From Manduca sexta (lineage: Eukaryota; Arthropoda; Insecta; Lepidoptera; Sphingidae), in contig NC_051117.1 in NCBI RefSeq assembly GCF_014839805.1, forward strand, positions 1,116,001 to 1,180,000: a stretch of 64,000 bases of DNA. Direction: 5' to 3'. A program made the translations under genes and the position numbers. Under the pieces are notes generated by a model. That model was not told the DNA's origin. It saw nothing but the letters and a program-made list of their open reading frames with translations, and searched no databases. Positions within the stretch are counted from its first letter, which is position 1. Every line of letters starts with the position of its first letter. Below are positions 35,648 through 46,870 of this stretch, piece by piece.

Positions 35648-38370
35648 GTGGTGCAGTGAGGTCATACAGCCAAATATTTAATTCATTAAACGGTTGGTGC
35701 AATTCTAATAATTTCAGAAGGTTAAGTTACATTTTCTGAATTTAGTATATTTATCATAATAAATTTTTTAAAGTGGTATCGCATAATAGAGATTTAGTTT
35801 AAGCTGTATCAATAATTTAATAGTATTTTTATATTTTTATGATATACAATGTTACTTAGAAGATTTGTATTAAGTATATAATAATTTAATCCAGATCATC
35901 ATGAAATCGGCCTTTAAAATCCTCTAAGCAGATACAATTACTATTTATAAAGAAATGTGTACATTAAAATTTATGAAAAATAATAAATATAGTAGATTTA
36001 TAAAACAAAAAAAAATATACCATTTTGTAATAATCAAATATCAATCACCATCAACCTAATCATAATTATTTTTATTTTTACTCATGATTATTATCAACAT
36101 ACAGCATTACAGAGCAATGTAAAATTAGTCTCCAATGCTATAATACAATATTTGTAATCTCACCTCAAATTACTTGCCGTAAAATATAATAAATACACAA
36201 TTTACACCAAAGATGGTAGTTTGTTTTTTTGTCTTAGTCATTGTGATACCAAAGTTGCCGCAGGTCAAACCTTCATATGAAGGGAAATGGTGTCTTCCTA
36301 GTTCATTACATAACTTAATAATACACACTTGATTAACAAGTTTGTTATATTTATTAAGGTGCTTATGTTACTATTGACTTAACAGTTAAGTCTTCCTAAG
36401 CATGTGAAACTGGTACTAATCAACAACTTAAAAAAATATTAATGTCCATTGGAAACCATCCCCATGCCATGCTGAAGGCAAGACAAAGTCGGTAATTTTT
36501 AGATCCTGACACAGTGGCTTGTAATGATGGAATGGCTATCATTATTTTTTTTCCTAGATACATTGTTTGTAAGACTTTTTGTGAGGGAACAAAAAATGTC
36601 CTTCACCACAGTCTATAAAAAACATCATAAAAATAACACATGAACATAATCATGTACAAATTCTATAGAATATGTTATATAATATACAATAACTTGACTA
36701 TAACTTCATAGCCAAGTAACATAACTGGTATGCTTTATGATATTTATTTGACTTATATAATCAGCATGAAATTGATTGAAGTTTATTCATATTAAAATTG
36801 TATTAAATATTATTTTTGTTCTGTTAAATAATTAACAATCCTAACAAAAAACTATATTTTAATTACCTCATTGGAATCCTAAAATTCCCTTTTTTCCATA
36901 AAAACATGCTGCAATCTATTCAGATAAAAGTTATATTTTATATTTAAGAACGTAAAACATACTATAATATAGGATCCTAATTTAGTACATTTTTAAATAG
37001 CAGATATTTACACATGAAAGTTGAACAATGTTTTGTTTTTCTATGTCATTTATTGTCACATACTGGCAATGTTTAATACTGGCAATTTTTTTGTTAGGGA
37101 AAATCACATAAATTGTTGAAATAATTATGTTATATTTAGTCTATCATGGGGCTGAGTTTGGGAATAACTTTATTTAGCCTACTTTCATTCAAAAAAGTGT
37201 ATAGTGTGACTACACTGGGAAATATTAAAATATTCTTTTGTCAACATATTAATGAAATGAAATATTTATTTCTTACCAAAGAACATTTTACCCAAGGTAT
37301 ACTTAATAGTTAACAATGACTCCCACACTGGCCTAAGCCTATCCTATGCGAATCATGAGTAAACATTAACATGGTGTTTTGTTTAATAGCAATACCATAC
37401 TATAGTTAAAATAACGAAAAACACAAATATGTAAAATAATTATTAGTTATTAACTATGAAATTAGTAATTGTCAACAGATTAAACAAGGACATTTAATTT
37501 TATAATTATAATTCACAAATAAGTAAACATAATATTCATAAACAATTGTGTAGTATAATGCCAAATATAGATTTCTCTAATTCACTACAACGAATTAGCA
37601 TTTATAAAAGTTCTATTGAGTTATTAATTGTGTTCAATAACCATGAAAATAATTAGACTTTTCTACTACTTGATTTTCTTTATTTGTATAATGAAGTTAG
37701 AAGTATCATGTTTTTTGAATATTAAGGTTTATTAGACCTATTTTTATGTTCTCAGCCCTAAGATATAGTATTTTCTAGCTTCTTAATTCAGAACATATTA
37801 TAAAATTGATACTTTTCTTAAATATTACTACATAATAAACTCGTAAAATCTATATAAGGTTTTTGTCCTAGGCTGCATCCGAATTGACGAAAAAATTTAT
37901 ACACAATTTTCGCCTAACTTAAAGTATTGCTATAGGTATACATATACCATGTTTTGTACGAACTTCAGATTAACGTAGGGTATCATAACCGATCGCAAAG
38001 CTTTTCTCATTATAAGGCATAGCTAAAATAAAAATTTTATTCATTAGTCTATGACATACCTTCGATATTGAGGAGAGAGAATCGAATGGCAGGGTTTTAA
38101 AGTCTATGACATATTATCATTCCTAATATTTAGATTAAAGAACGAAATGACATGTTTTTGTCAATTTGCTTTAAAAATGTGTTTTCATTTTAAACATCAG
38201 AGTAGTTACATTAATTCCGCCACGAAAGGATCTCGCGTTCTATTTCGCTATGTAAATACTTGTTTCACGTTGCTCTATTGTTCATGCCACCCACGAATCT
38301 CTATCGTGTGGGAGTGTATTATCTATTTTAATTAACTCAAACTACCCTAAGATATTTAATAATGTCATTT
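35648..38370. other. AT-rich stretch, no gene seen
   Basis: About 2.7 kb of very AT-rich DNA without a supportable frame, repeat end or GC-rich block. Consistent with intron or intergenic DNA. Confidence 0.45.
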
Positions 38371-38376
38371 ATATGT

Positions 38377-39123
38377 AACTAGCTTTTGCTCGCGGCTTCG
38401 CCCGCGTGAAGGTGTTTTCCAGGATAAAATTCCACTGTTTGATAAAAGTCTTGCTACATATTTTCCCGGTACTTATAGGTTCAAACTAATTTTATCCCCA
38501 ATCTATAATTTCAGTTCAATCAGTCGAAAATCTAAGAACATTTATACAAACTTTCATCCCCTATTTTATCCCCTTAAGGGTAGAATTTATCAAAATCCTT
38601 TCTTAGGGGATGCCTACGTCATAGTAGCTTTATGCATGTAAAGTCTTAGCCCGATCCGTCCAATGGTTTGGGCTGTTCCTTGATATATCACTGTCAGTCA
38701 CCTTTGAGTTATATATTATATTAACAACTGAAGTTAGCTAAAATTGAGTTTCTCGAAGCCGACCACTATTTATGTACTATGTATTTTGAGACTATGCAAT
38801 TTTGTCGCGTTCGCGATTCACTTTCACTTTTGTTGAGTTTCAGAACGCGATATTAGATCCTCCAACGCGCACGCGAATTTGAACTTTATGCAGCGGTAAT
38901 AAATTACAAATTGACTCTCCATTTTATTTAGAAAACGTTTGTATGGGAAATAGAAAAATGCTGTTTTGAGGATTATCCCGGCAATTATTCGAATTTTTCT
39001 CACCTTTTAAATCTTCCCTAGACCTCCACGAATAATTCAAGACCAAGATAAGATAAATCCGTTCAGCCATTCTCGAGTTTTAGCGAGACTAACGAACAGC
39101 AATTCATTTTTATATATATAGAT
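38377..39123 (+). repeat. Repeat-D, long copy with both ends
   Basis: Begins 'aactagcttttgctcgcggc' and ends 'gcgagactaacgaacagc' followed by a TA-rich run. The interior has 'atcccctattttatccc' and 'cccgatccgtccaatggttt'. At about 750 bp it is the longest repeat-D-type copy here. The middle (38700-38980) is less clearly part of the family and may be an insertion or local divergence. Confidence 0.6.
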
Positions 39124-41180
39124 GTATAATGTGTTTATCAAATGCTGATACTCTGTTTACATGAATTTTAGGCAGTCTTCATATAACTGTACAATAAATG
39201 AATACATCGTAGCTAACAAATAAACTATAAAAAAAAATGATATAATTCATTAAAAAAGAAAATCTTAAGAATTTTTACATAATACGTTAATATACAATAC
39301 ATATTTAATCTTGTCATGAGAATTAAGAACTAATTATCAGCTTTAATCATTTATTCATTCATTTTAGAACTTGTTTGTGTACAATCCTTCTATAGTAATT
39401 TTACAATGTTGAAGTCGTTTTACGTTCTTCATTGTAGTTGTTCATGACCGTTACGTAGAATTTTTCCGACGTCCGTTGCTTCTGGGTACGAAAATAAAGG
39501 CTTACATTCTTTTCTTGTTGGTTAATTTGTACAATTCATAGTAAAAATATATGACCGACTTTAGTATAGAAGAAATGAGAAAGCAACATTTCAACAAGAT
39601 GGAAAATAAGCTTTTATTCATTGGATTTAAAGCTCAATATGTTCTTTGGATGGTATCATGACTCCTTCTTTTGTAGGAAATTAAAAATCTCAAAGAAAAT
39701 TAGATAATCACTGTATATTTTTCTCACGTACAGACAAACGCACGAATTGTCGAATGCACATGTATATATGAAGTAATCGAACGAGATAAACAAATTTCAA
39801 ATCAACTGAAGCGTTACTGCGAGCTTTGATCAGCCGGTTTGATCGCTAAGATCTTAATTGAAGATATATATTGCCAATAGCAATTGTTCCAGAACTGACG
39901 TCAGCTGGTTTAGATGGAAAAATCTGGAACATTGTGATGCGTGACGTAGTTATAAAGGCCGTCAGCCTCTAGACCTTGGTACGTTCGAAGGATATTTGCG
40001 TAACCCTGCCGATCTAGATTATAATAATTCCGGAGTATTTTGAACTGGAGCTTAATTCCTATTAAGATACGCTGTGAATAGATATTTCACAAATAGAATC
40101 TTGTTTAAACCACGTTATTCCTACTTTCAATATTGCTCCAGACAATAGTAATTTATGAGCCATAGCTATGGTTATATAAAGTATAACTAGAAATTTATAC
40201 TATCCTTCCCGTCGAACCATGCCAGAATTGAGCCTAGGACGTTATTTAGGTTAGGCTCAAATACAGCAGTTAGGCGGTCGAAGACCGATGTTAGGTTAAA
40301 TGAGTCGTCCTTTGTATCTTAACATATAATATTAAGCCAGAGACACGATCCTCGCTGCGTCTACACTTCTTTTTTTTATTCCTATATTATATTGTATTGA
40401 TATTTTCTTTGGCCATCTGCCAGCGTGCAATATGGAATCTCGGAATTAAGTATTCATTCATTGCTATAAATCTTTTCTATCTTATTCATAAATGACTGGA
40501 GCCTCGGTGCCTACAGTTTGTCCTCATTTTGCTGGAACACAAAGCACTACATCGACCTGTTAGGGTGACCGTACGTTCTCGTTTCAACGGACATTGTCCC
40601 GTATTTACCGCATCTATTATTATAACTTGCGAGATCGAGCCACTCGGATACTGTCGAGTATGGAAACGTTTTATAAGTACATAAATAGTTTATTTCATTG
40701 TTCTTCAAATGAAATGATTTTGACATTTAGAACGTAGATAACATTATTGCACGTTGTTTTAACATCACCAAATGTTGCAGTAATTTTCTGTTACATATTT
40801 GCATTGTATGACTTATGAATTTATTGTCTCATTTTCGCAATATAGGAACAATTTCAACGTTTACAATGTATTCTATGATATTTTCTACAATAACTAGTCT
40901 TACACTTTCTAACCGATAGTGACCAATGCTAGCACAAGAATATAAGGGGTGAACAATAAACAGAAGCCACGATGAACTCATTTTAATAATGAATATCCAA
41001 ACATAATTCAAACAATGCACTGACTCCCCGCAAACGAGTTTCTTGCTCCCCGGGTTGCAGAAAGAAACACAACAAACTGTCCCGCCATTTTCATTTAAAT
41101 GTTGGAATATCTAGCATTAGATTTCAATCCCCTTTGCAACAATATTCCTCTGAAACAATTTGGCAGTGCACCGCTGCACA
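39124..41180. other. No gene seen
   Basis: AT-rich. No coding frame recognised. Confidence 0.4.
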
Positions 41181-41185
41181 CACCC

Positions 41186-41510
41186 AGGGCGGGGGGACGT
41201 GGCGACGCCGTGGTGGGTAGGGGGGGTGTCGTTCGAGTTGCGACGGCGATTTCAGTTGAAATATGGTGACTAGACGGCCGTTACCCTGCGACTACGTTCC
41301 AGATGCCTTTAATTAAGCGACCGAATGCGGTCGGGGGTTGGCGCGGTGTATTTAAAACTTACGCTGGTGGCATCCGAACGGCGGCGGCGTCACAGGCGCG
41401 TGCGTCACTCCACAACGCGAATAGAAAACTGGTGACCCTCGATGTGGATGACGCCACCGTCGCCGTGCGTGACGGACCGTCTCACGTTACCCCCCGATTG
41501 TAGTGAAAGT
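41186..41510. promoter_or_regulatory. GC-rich patch, possible promoter or exon
   Basis: A CpG-rich block with a G-rich run (about 41210-41226) and an initiator-like TCAGTT at 41252-41257. A plus-strand frame of 66 codons (41303-41503) begins MPLIKRPNAVGGW; GC-rich DNA is poor in stops, so this alone is weak evidence. AGACG at 41272 is not at DPE spacing. Neither function is established. Confidence 0.3.
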
Positions 41511-42280
41511 GTCATTGCTGAATTAATGTTTTGGATTTTGTTGTGTATCTGTTTAGAGTACTGTACTAATTACCATTATCGTCTATATTATTAATTATTC
41601 GGTTCTAATTGATTTGTTTGTCGTATTTTGTAATTGAGTACTATTACCACTAAGTTATTACGTTTTCGCTTAATTTCCACACATAATTACCTTTATAGTA
41701 GTCACAAGGGGATATAATAATAAAAAATACGAAAGCATATGTCCCTGTAATAAAAGCAGATATGATTTCGCGACCAAAGAATTTTCCATAAAAGAATATA
41801 ACGGACCGTGTCAGTAAAACGAGCTTGGCTGAGTTTGCTTAAACTTTTTATACTTTAGAATAGTCTACAAACTGCACGAAATTGCCAGTTTTATGACAAT
41901 TTCTACAATTGCACGGACTTTACAATGTAAAAGCAAAGTGCAGTTAAGTTTCATCGTACTATGTGCCTGCCTATTGTAAATACGTTGGTTATTGGCAGAA
42001 TATTTTGTGATCTTTGCTCTAATATTTTTTTAAAAAGTTTGTAGTTGTTTTAGGTTATTAAATTATTTTTGTACATATTTATTTCATTATTTGGATTTTC
42101 CCCTTTATTATTACAAGATATGTATGTATTATCATTTATTAACGGGAAGAATATTATAATTCCATTAAATATGCTAATTTACACAACGCATAGTTTAATA
42201 ATGATGCAATTCAGTTTGAACATATTTGTTTAATAATGTAAATAAAATATCAAAATGTAGTAAGATTGTAGCCAGCAACA
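41511..42280. other. No gene seen
   Basis: AT-rich; nothing identifiable. Confidence 0.4.
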
Positions 42281-42283
42281 ATA

Positions 42284-42466
42284 ACATAGTAGCCAGAGTA
42301 ACTACTGGACATAATTATAGGACTTAACATATCATGTCTCAGGATGGCGAGCTGCTTTGTAATTCAAGGTATTGGATGGTGTGTCTACGGTTTATGGACG
42401 GTTGTATCGCTTTTCAGGCGAAGGGCAAGCGCGTCTCGTCATTCAAAGCAATAAAAAAAAAGATGA
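42284..42466 (+). mobile_element. Poly(A)-tailed retroposon, family C copy
   Basis: Plus-oriented copy: 'tctcaggatggcgagctgct', 'tttgtaattcaaggtattgg', 'tcgcttttcaggcgaagggc', 'gtctcgtcattcaaagcaat' and a terminal A run. This orientation shows the A-rich 3' tail directly. The partial copy at 43.0 kb faces it. Confidence 0.72.
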
Positions 42467-43001
42467 AAACGAATTTCAAACAAAAACAAATAGAATTCCA
42501 TAGACCCTAACAATTCCATTTATTAAACAAAACTATCGTCCATATAAAAAGGCGATCGAATTTGTCGCGCCCATGAATAAAGTTCGCACGTAAGTGGATT
42601 CCGTACTGTCCTTCGGTCCCGTCAAAATGGGACTAAGATAAATGGCTCCTTAGCCCGAAACATAAAATTGTACCTTCAAAGAACTATTCGGTGGTCATTT
42701 TTTACCAAATATTGCGCACGTCATATTTCGGATGAGAATTTGTTTTGACGACAAATGGTTACATGTTTTTCTTTGACTGTTGAAGTGATTTGAAGGAACC
42801 TGATGGATGTAACGTTTTTTTTTTTTTATTACAAGTGTAGAGGAAAATCGTGCTTGTGGATTGTAAGTTACGTGATGGTAAATGATCTTCACTTGTCATA
42901 AGCAACTACTGAGCAAACATTGCTGACCAAAGACGGACAGTATAGGAAAGAAGAAGAGATAAATGTAGCTGAAGAATACTAAAATAAGATACAAGAATAT
43001 T

Positions 43002-43100
43002 TTTTTTTTGCCTTGAATGACCAGACGGACTTGCCGGTCGCCCAATGGTAAGCGATACGACCGCCCATAGATGAATGTTAGATGTAGTGTATGCCGAAGT
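43002..43100 (-). mobile_element. Poly(A)-tailed retroposon, family C fragment
   Basis: A poly(T) run followed by 'gccttgaatgaccagacgg', 'cttgccggtcgcccaatggt' and 'aagcgatacgaccgcccata'. Truncated after about 90 bp. Opposite in orientation to the copy at 42.3 kb. Confidence 0.68.
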
Positions 43101-43148
43101 CCTTGCTCCAATGCGTAAATGTGGTAATACTTGAAATTATTGATTAAA

Positions 43149-43344
43149 ATGATTTCTTATGTTTACGCGAATGTTAGACATTGAAATAAAAACTAAAAAC
43201 TATTTAAACGGATTTTATCGCGGTTTTTTATATTATTATTTTCTCCCGACGTTTCGAAGAAAATAATAATAATGTCGGGAGAAAATAATAATATAAAAAA
43301 CCGCGATAAAATCCGTTTAAATAGTTTTTAGTTTTTATTTCAAT
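43149..43344. repeat. Repeat-G foldback: perfect 71-bp inverted repeat
   Basis: Arms 43180-43250 and 43274-43344 are exact reverse complements over 71 bp, separated by a 23-nt loop (43251-43273) that begins 'gtttcgaag'. The left arm with its flank (43149-43259) matches the reverse complement of repeat-G at 44201-44333 ('atgatttctta', 'atcgcggtttt', 'gtttcgaag'). So a truncated repeat-G is joined to an inverted copy of its own end. RNA from either strand would form a long stem. Confidence 0.9.
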
Positions 43345-43974
43345 TATTGATTAAAAGTTCATCTTAATGTATTATTACTATAATTCTGAATAAAATTTCT
43401 TTTGGTAAATTAGAAAATACATCTTGACCTCCTTACCTCTTTTACCACCATGCACTGCAGAGGTCAAGTTATTATGGACTAGTATGTTTGAAACTCGCAA
43501 GGACGGTCATGCGGACAAAGTCAGAGGTAAAACCTATGGTAAATTCAAGTTTACTGTGCACAGTAAATGCCGAGGTTTGGCCTTCAAAGTTTAAACGACC
43601 GATGAATAATTATACGATTATTGATTTTCTAATAAAAAAACTATGCGTTCAATTGTATAATATATATAATTTATAATTATTATATTCCAATAATTCCAAT
43701 AAATACCATTTAATTACTGAGTATGTTTTGATATTTTCTACTTAATTTAACCAAAGCTTGCGATAGTCAATTGTTACTCATCGCATTAAAACAAAATTAA
43801 ATTTGTAGAATTACTAATTGTTTAGTCAGTATTGTTCGCTTATGGGCTGAAGCGATTGAGATTATTATTATTGTCAATACCACATATTTTGAAGTTGTAC
43901 CTAATTATTGTTTACGATCAGTTAAGCCGTATGTACAAATATGGCGGGTTTTTAAATATTTTTTTCCTTCACGT

Positions 43975-44022
43975 TTCAGAAACTCGCAGCTTTGTGGTCA
44001 CGGGACGGATTGTGGTGTTGGT
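43975..44022 (+). repeat. Repeat-G fragment
   Basis: 'gcagctttgtggtcacggga' and 'cggattgtggtgttggt' match, in inverse, the segment 'cagtccgcccgtgaccacga' in the copy at 44.2 kb. Short, diverged fragment. Confidence 0.5.
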
Positions 44023-44200
44023 CATTCGAAAAGACAAAGTTATAATAACTACATTTTTACTATTATACAAAATTTTGAATTTGGTTTAGGTTGCATGATT
44101 AAGGCTGCAATATTTCACAAATGGATATGTACTTGTCTATATATCTTAAGTTATACTGTGTGTTAATTGTATCCAAAATAAACGTTTTTATCTTTGTATC

Positions 44201-44333
44201 TACCAATACCTCAGTCCGCCCGTGACCACGAAGGCTGCAAAGTCTTCGAAACACCGAGAGAAAATTATAATATAATAAACCGCGATAAATATTATTTTTA
44301 TATCTAACTTTCGCCTAAACTTAAGAAATCATT
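44201..44333 (-). repeat. Repeat-G copy
   Basis: Minus strand reads 'atgatttcttaagtttaggc', 'ttatcgcggtttattatatt', 'tgtttcgaagactttgcagc' and 'cttcgtggtcacgggcggac'. I recall a similar dispersed repeat in moths but cannot name its class. It supplies the reference for the foldback at 43.2 kb. Confidence 0.6.
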
Positions 44334-44572
44334 AGACCGTATGTAGTCTCGACTTAACTACTATTTTGCACAATGCAGCTGAAGTTAAATCTACTTAGTG
44401 CATTGGAAAATTCCCAGTAACATTGTATTTCTCGTTAGACCTTAAAACAGTCCACCCCTTTAATACGTCGTCAGATCACCTATTTCGTTTTGTGTGCACG
44501 ATAATGATCATATACTGTCTGATGACTTCTTCAACTCATTGCAACAAAAGGTGTGCATCATTAATGAAACAT

Positions 44573-44632
44573 GTACACCTGCCTAGCCCGCTATTGCGAT
44601 AATATCTCGCGTGAAGAAACAGGCAGGTGTAC
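44573..44632. repeat. Small hairpin with 12-bp perfect arms
   Basis: 'gtacacctgcct' (44573-44584) and 'aggcaggtgtac' (44621-44632) are exact reverse complements separated by 36 bp. The arms include the E-box-like 'caggtg'. Could be a regulatory pair of bHLH or zinc-finger sites, or a chance inverted repeat. Confidence 0.45.
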
Positions 44633-44934
44633 GTACTTATGCCCTTATTGTGCGTAAGGGCCAGTAGGGGTTCTGCACTCTTGCAGTACGAGCTGTGAAG
44701 TTTGATAACATTATAGTTTTTGTTTTTTAATAATAATGATTGTTATCATGTAGTTATTTAAATAAAAATAGAATGAATAATCGGCCCGAACTGTAATTCA
44801 CATTGAGTTAAATTCATAACAGTTTGTGTAAGGTTCCCAAGGTGCCCATTTTATTGATAAACATGGGCCAATAATCATAATAATTGACGCAATTTAAACT
44901 CTATTTTTATTGGAACAAGCGATAGTATTATCGC

Positions 44935-45060
44935 ATTGCCCCCTCCCCGCCCGCACGCACCGCTGACTCAGTGACGGGGTCAGGGGTGACATCACTCCGT
45001 CAAACCAAGGTGGGTGCTATGCTGACCTTACAATTAAAAGGTTAACGACCCCCAAGAAGT
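44935..45060. other. Short GC-rich patch
   Basis: C-rich run 'gccccctccccgcccgcacg' followed by an AP-1-like 'tgactcag' and 'tgacggggtcaggggtgaca'. Looks regulatory rather than coding; no frame or splice site stands out. Confidence 0.3.
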
Positions 45061-45828
45061 GGCTGGTATGTCAATCTACTGACCTTCATGCAACGCGGTC
45101 ACAAATGTAAAGGTGAGAAATTTTACAATTTTGTAATGTCACCTTTGGTATAATGAATGTATTCGCGGCACTTCACCGCGTGCCAACCCTATTATCGAAT
45201 ATTGTAACTAAACTGACAAATAAAAAAGGTATAAACAAAATAAATATTAATGAAAAGTCAGTTAATTTAATATGCCTTAATCCCACTACTGCTATACGAA
45301 AAGAATGTTTCAGAACGACATCATATTTTTCATGCCGAGAGGCACACACACCCTATTCGCAATAAACTATAAAAATATCAAAACTTCGGAAAACTAAACT
45401 GGGTTTTTTGGTAAAAATATTTGTTTATTAATGAATTATTTTTGGCACAACGTTAGCAGAACAAAAGGTTTAATTTCGTAACGAAATATAAAAATGACTG
45501 CATAAAAACAAAGCTACGTGTAGTCATAACAAAAATAAATAACATTCAACCAACTCGGGAATCGCGTATCAGGCATCAGCGGTATTAAATGTCACGTGAT
45601 TTGTGACGTCACTACACAGAGCAAATGTAGGGATAACCCAAGTGCTCCACCGACACAGCATTCGGCCTTATCGATCGGCAAACAAATATTTAATCATTTC
45701 GGTATGGTATTTGCATTTTATAATCTAAAATTGTTTGCGTATTGTATTTGCACATTTAATTTTGTTTGGTATTTAGTGTTGGCGTTTGCGTTTTTAGGGG
45801 GATTTCTGTGGCTCGTGAGGAGTTTGAG

Positions 45829-46194
45829 TTAAAAGACGTCAAAAAGAGTTATCTGTCTATGGTCACAAATACTATAGGAAAATATAAGCTTGGCTAAACC
45901 TAAAGTGAAAAATGGGAATTCATTATTGACAGTAAATATTCCGAACGGTTCAGATACGCCTAAATATTCAGCCTCAGAATTGTGTCCCACATACAAAACA
46001 AACCTTATGAATACTACAACTGAAACTATCAATACATTACTCCAGCAAGGAGTCCGCAATCCAAGAGCGTAACAAACGGCACAACAAACATACAGACCGC
46101 ATTGTCGTTCCAGGTAACTCCACTCCGCTTTAATGAAATTCAACGTAAATAATATTAATAAGACATGTTTACATCGCCCCAGCACTCGCAACAT
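45829..46194 (-). CDS. Unrecognised open frame with hydrophobic N-terminus
   Basis: A 121-codon minus-strand frame. Residues 8-22 ('CKHVLLILFTLNFIKAEW') look like a signal peptide, and a second hydrophobic stretch lies at about 54-68. There is no family match I can name. A protein-like frame lies on the opposite strand (45890-46072), so at most one is real, and both may be chance. No promoter or poly(A) signal supports it. Confidence 0.15.
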   Translation of the reverse strand: MLRVLGRCKHVLLILFTLNFIKAEWSYLERQCGLYVCCAVCYALGLRTPCWSNVLIVSVVVFIRFVLYVGHNSEAEYLGVSEPFGIFTVNNEFPFFTLGLAKLIFSYSICDHRQITLFDVF

Positions 46195-46655
46195 CTGCTT
46201 GTACGGGCGCGTTCAATTGAAAAACTTGAGCCCCTTTATTGTCAGTTTCGACTGAATGCTTGGTTTAAAGTGGGTAGGCCTTTTTAATTTCATTAAAAGT
46301 TTAATCTGTTCAACCTCTTTAGTGCAGACGCCGGTTATGGACATTTCAAGGTTTGCACTAAAGGCCATGAGCCTCCGCCTTTTTAAACCACGCAACTTCA
46401 ATACTTGGACCATATTTTTTGCGGTTTATCTAACAAAATACGAGCTATTTAAATGTTTCCTAAATATTTAATGTGCTCTTGGTCATCATTTCAATATTTA
46501 ATAAGGTAGGTAGTCCACAGAAAATACTTAACGATATTTATCTTGCTAAAATCATCAGAAAAATCAAAACACTTAAAACTTCATAATTTTCAGCCAGTGT
46601 TCTTACCTACTTCGCTAAATATCTAATTCCAAATTCAAAATACACGTGTATTACA

Positions 46656-46870
46656 TCATAAGCGAAAAGGAGAACAATAGATTTCCGAGTGAGTGCAAGC
46701 GAGACAGGCGGTGACTGGCATGTTTGTTAACGCACCCGATGCGAGGAGCCTCGAAACGCATTTGTGTGTATAAAATTTGATGTACTGTTCAAACTGGCCG
46801 TTGTCTGGTAACATTCGCGCGCGTAGGAGTAGCTCGAGATGACTCACTGACAAAGATGGCGGCGCAACAA
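46656..46870. other. Moderately GC-rich block, function unknown
   Basis: Contains 'cgagtgagtgcaagcgagac' and ends with 'acaaagatggcggcgcaac', where AAGATGGCGGC is a YY1/Pho-like motif. Could be a promoter of a minor transcript or part of an old repeat. Confidence 0.25.
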
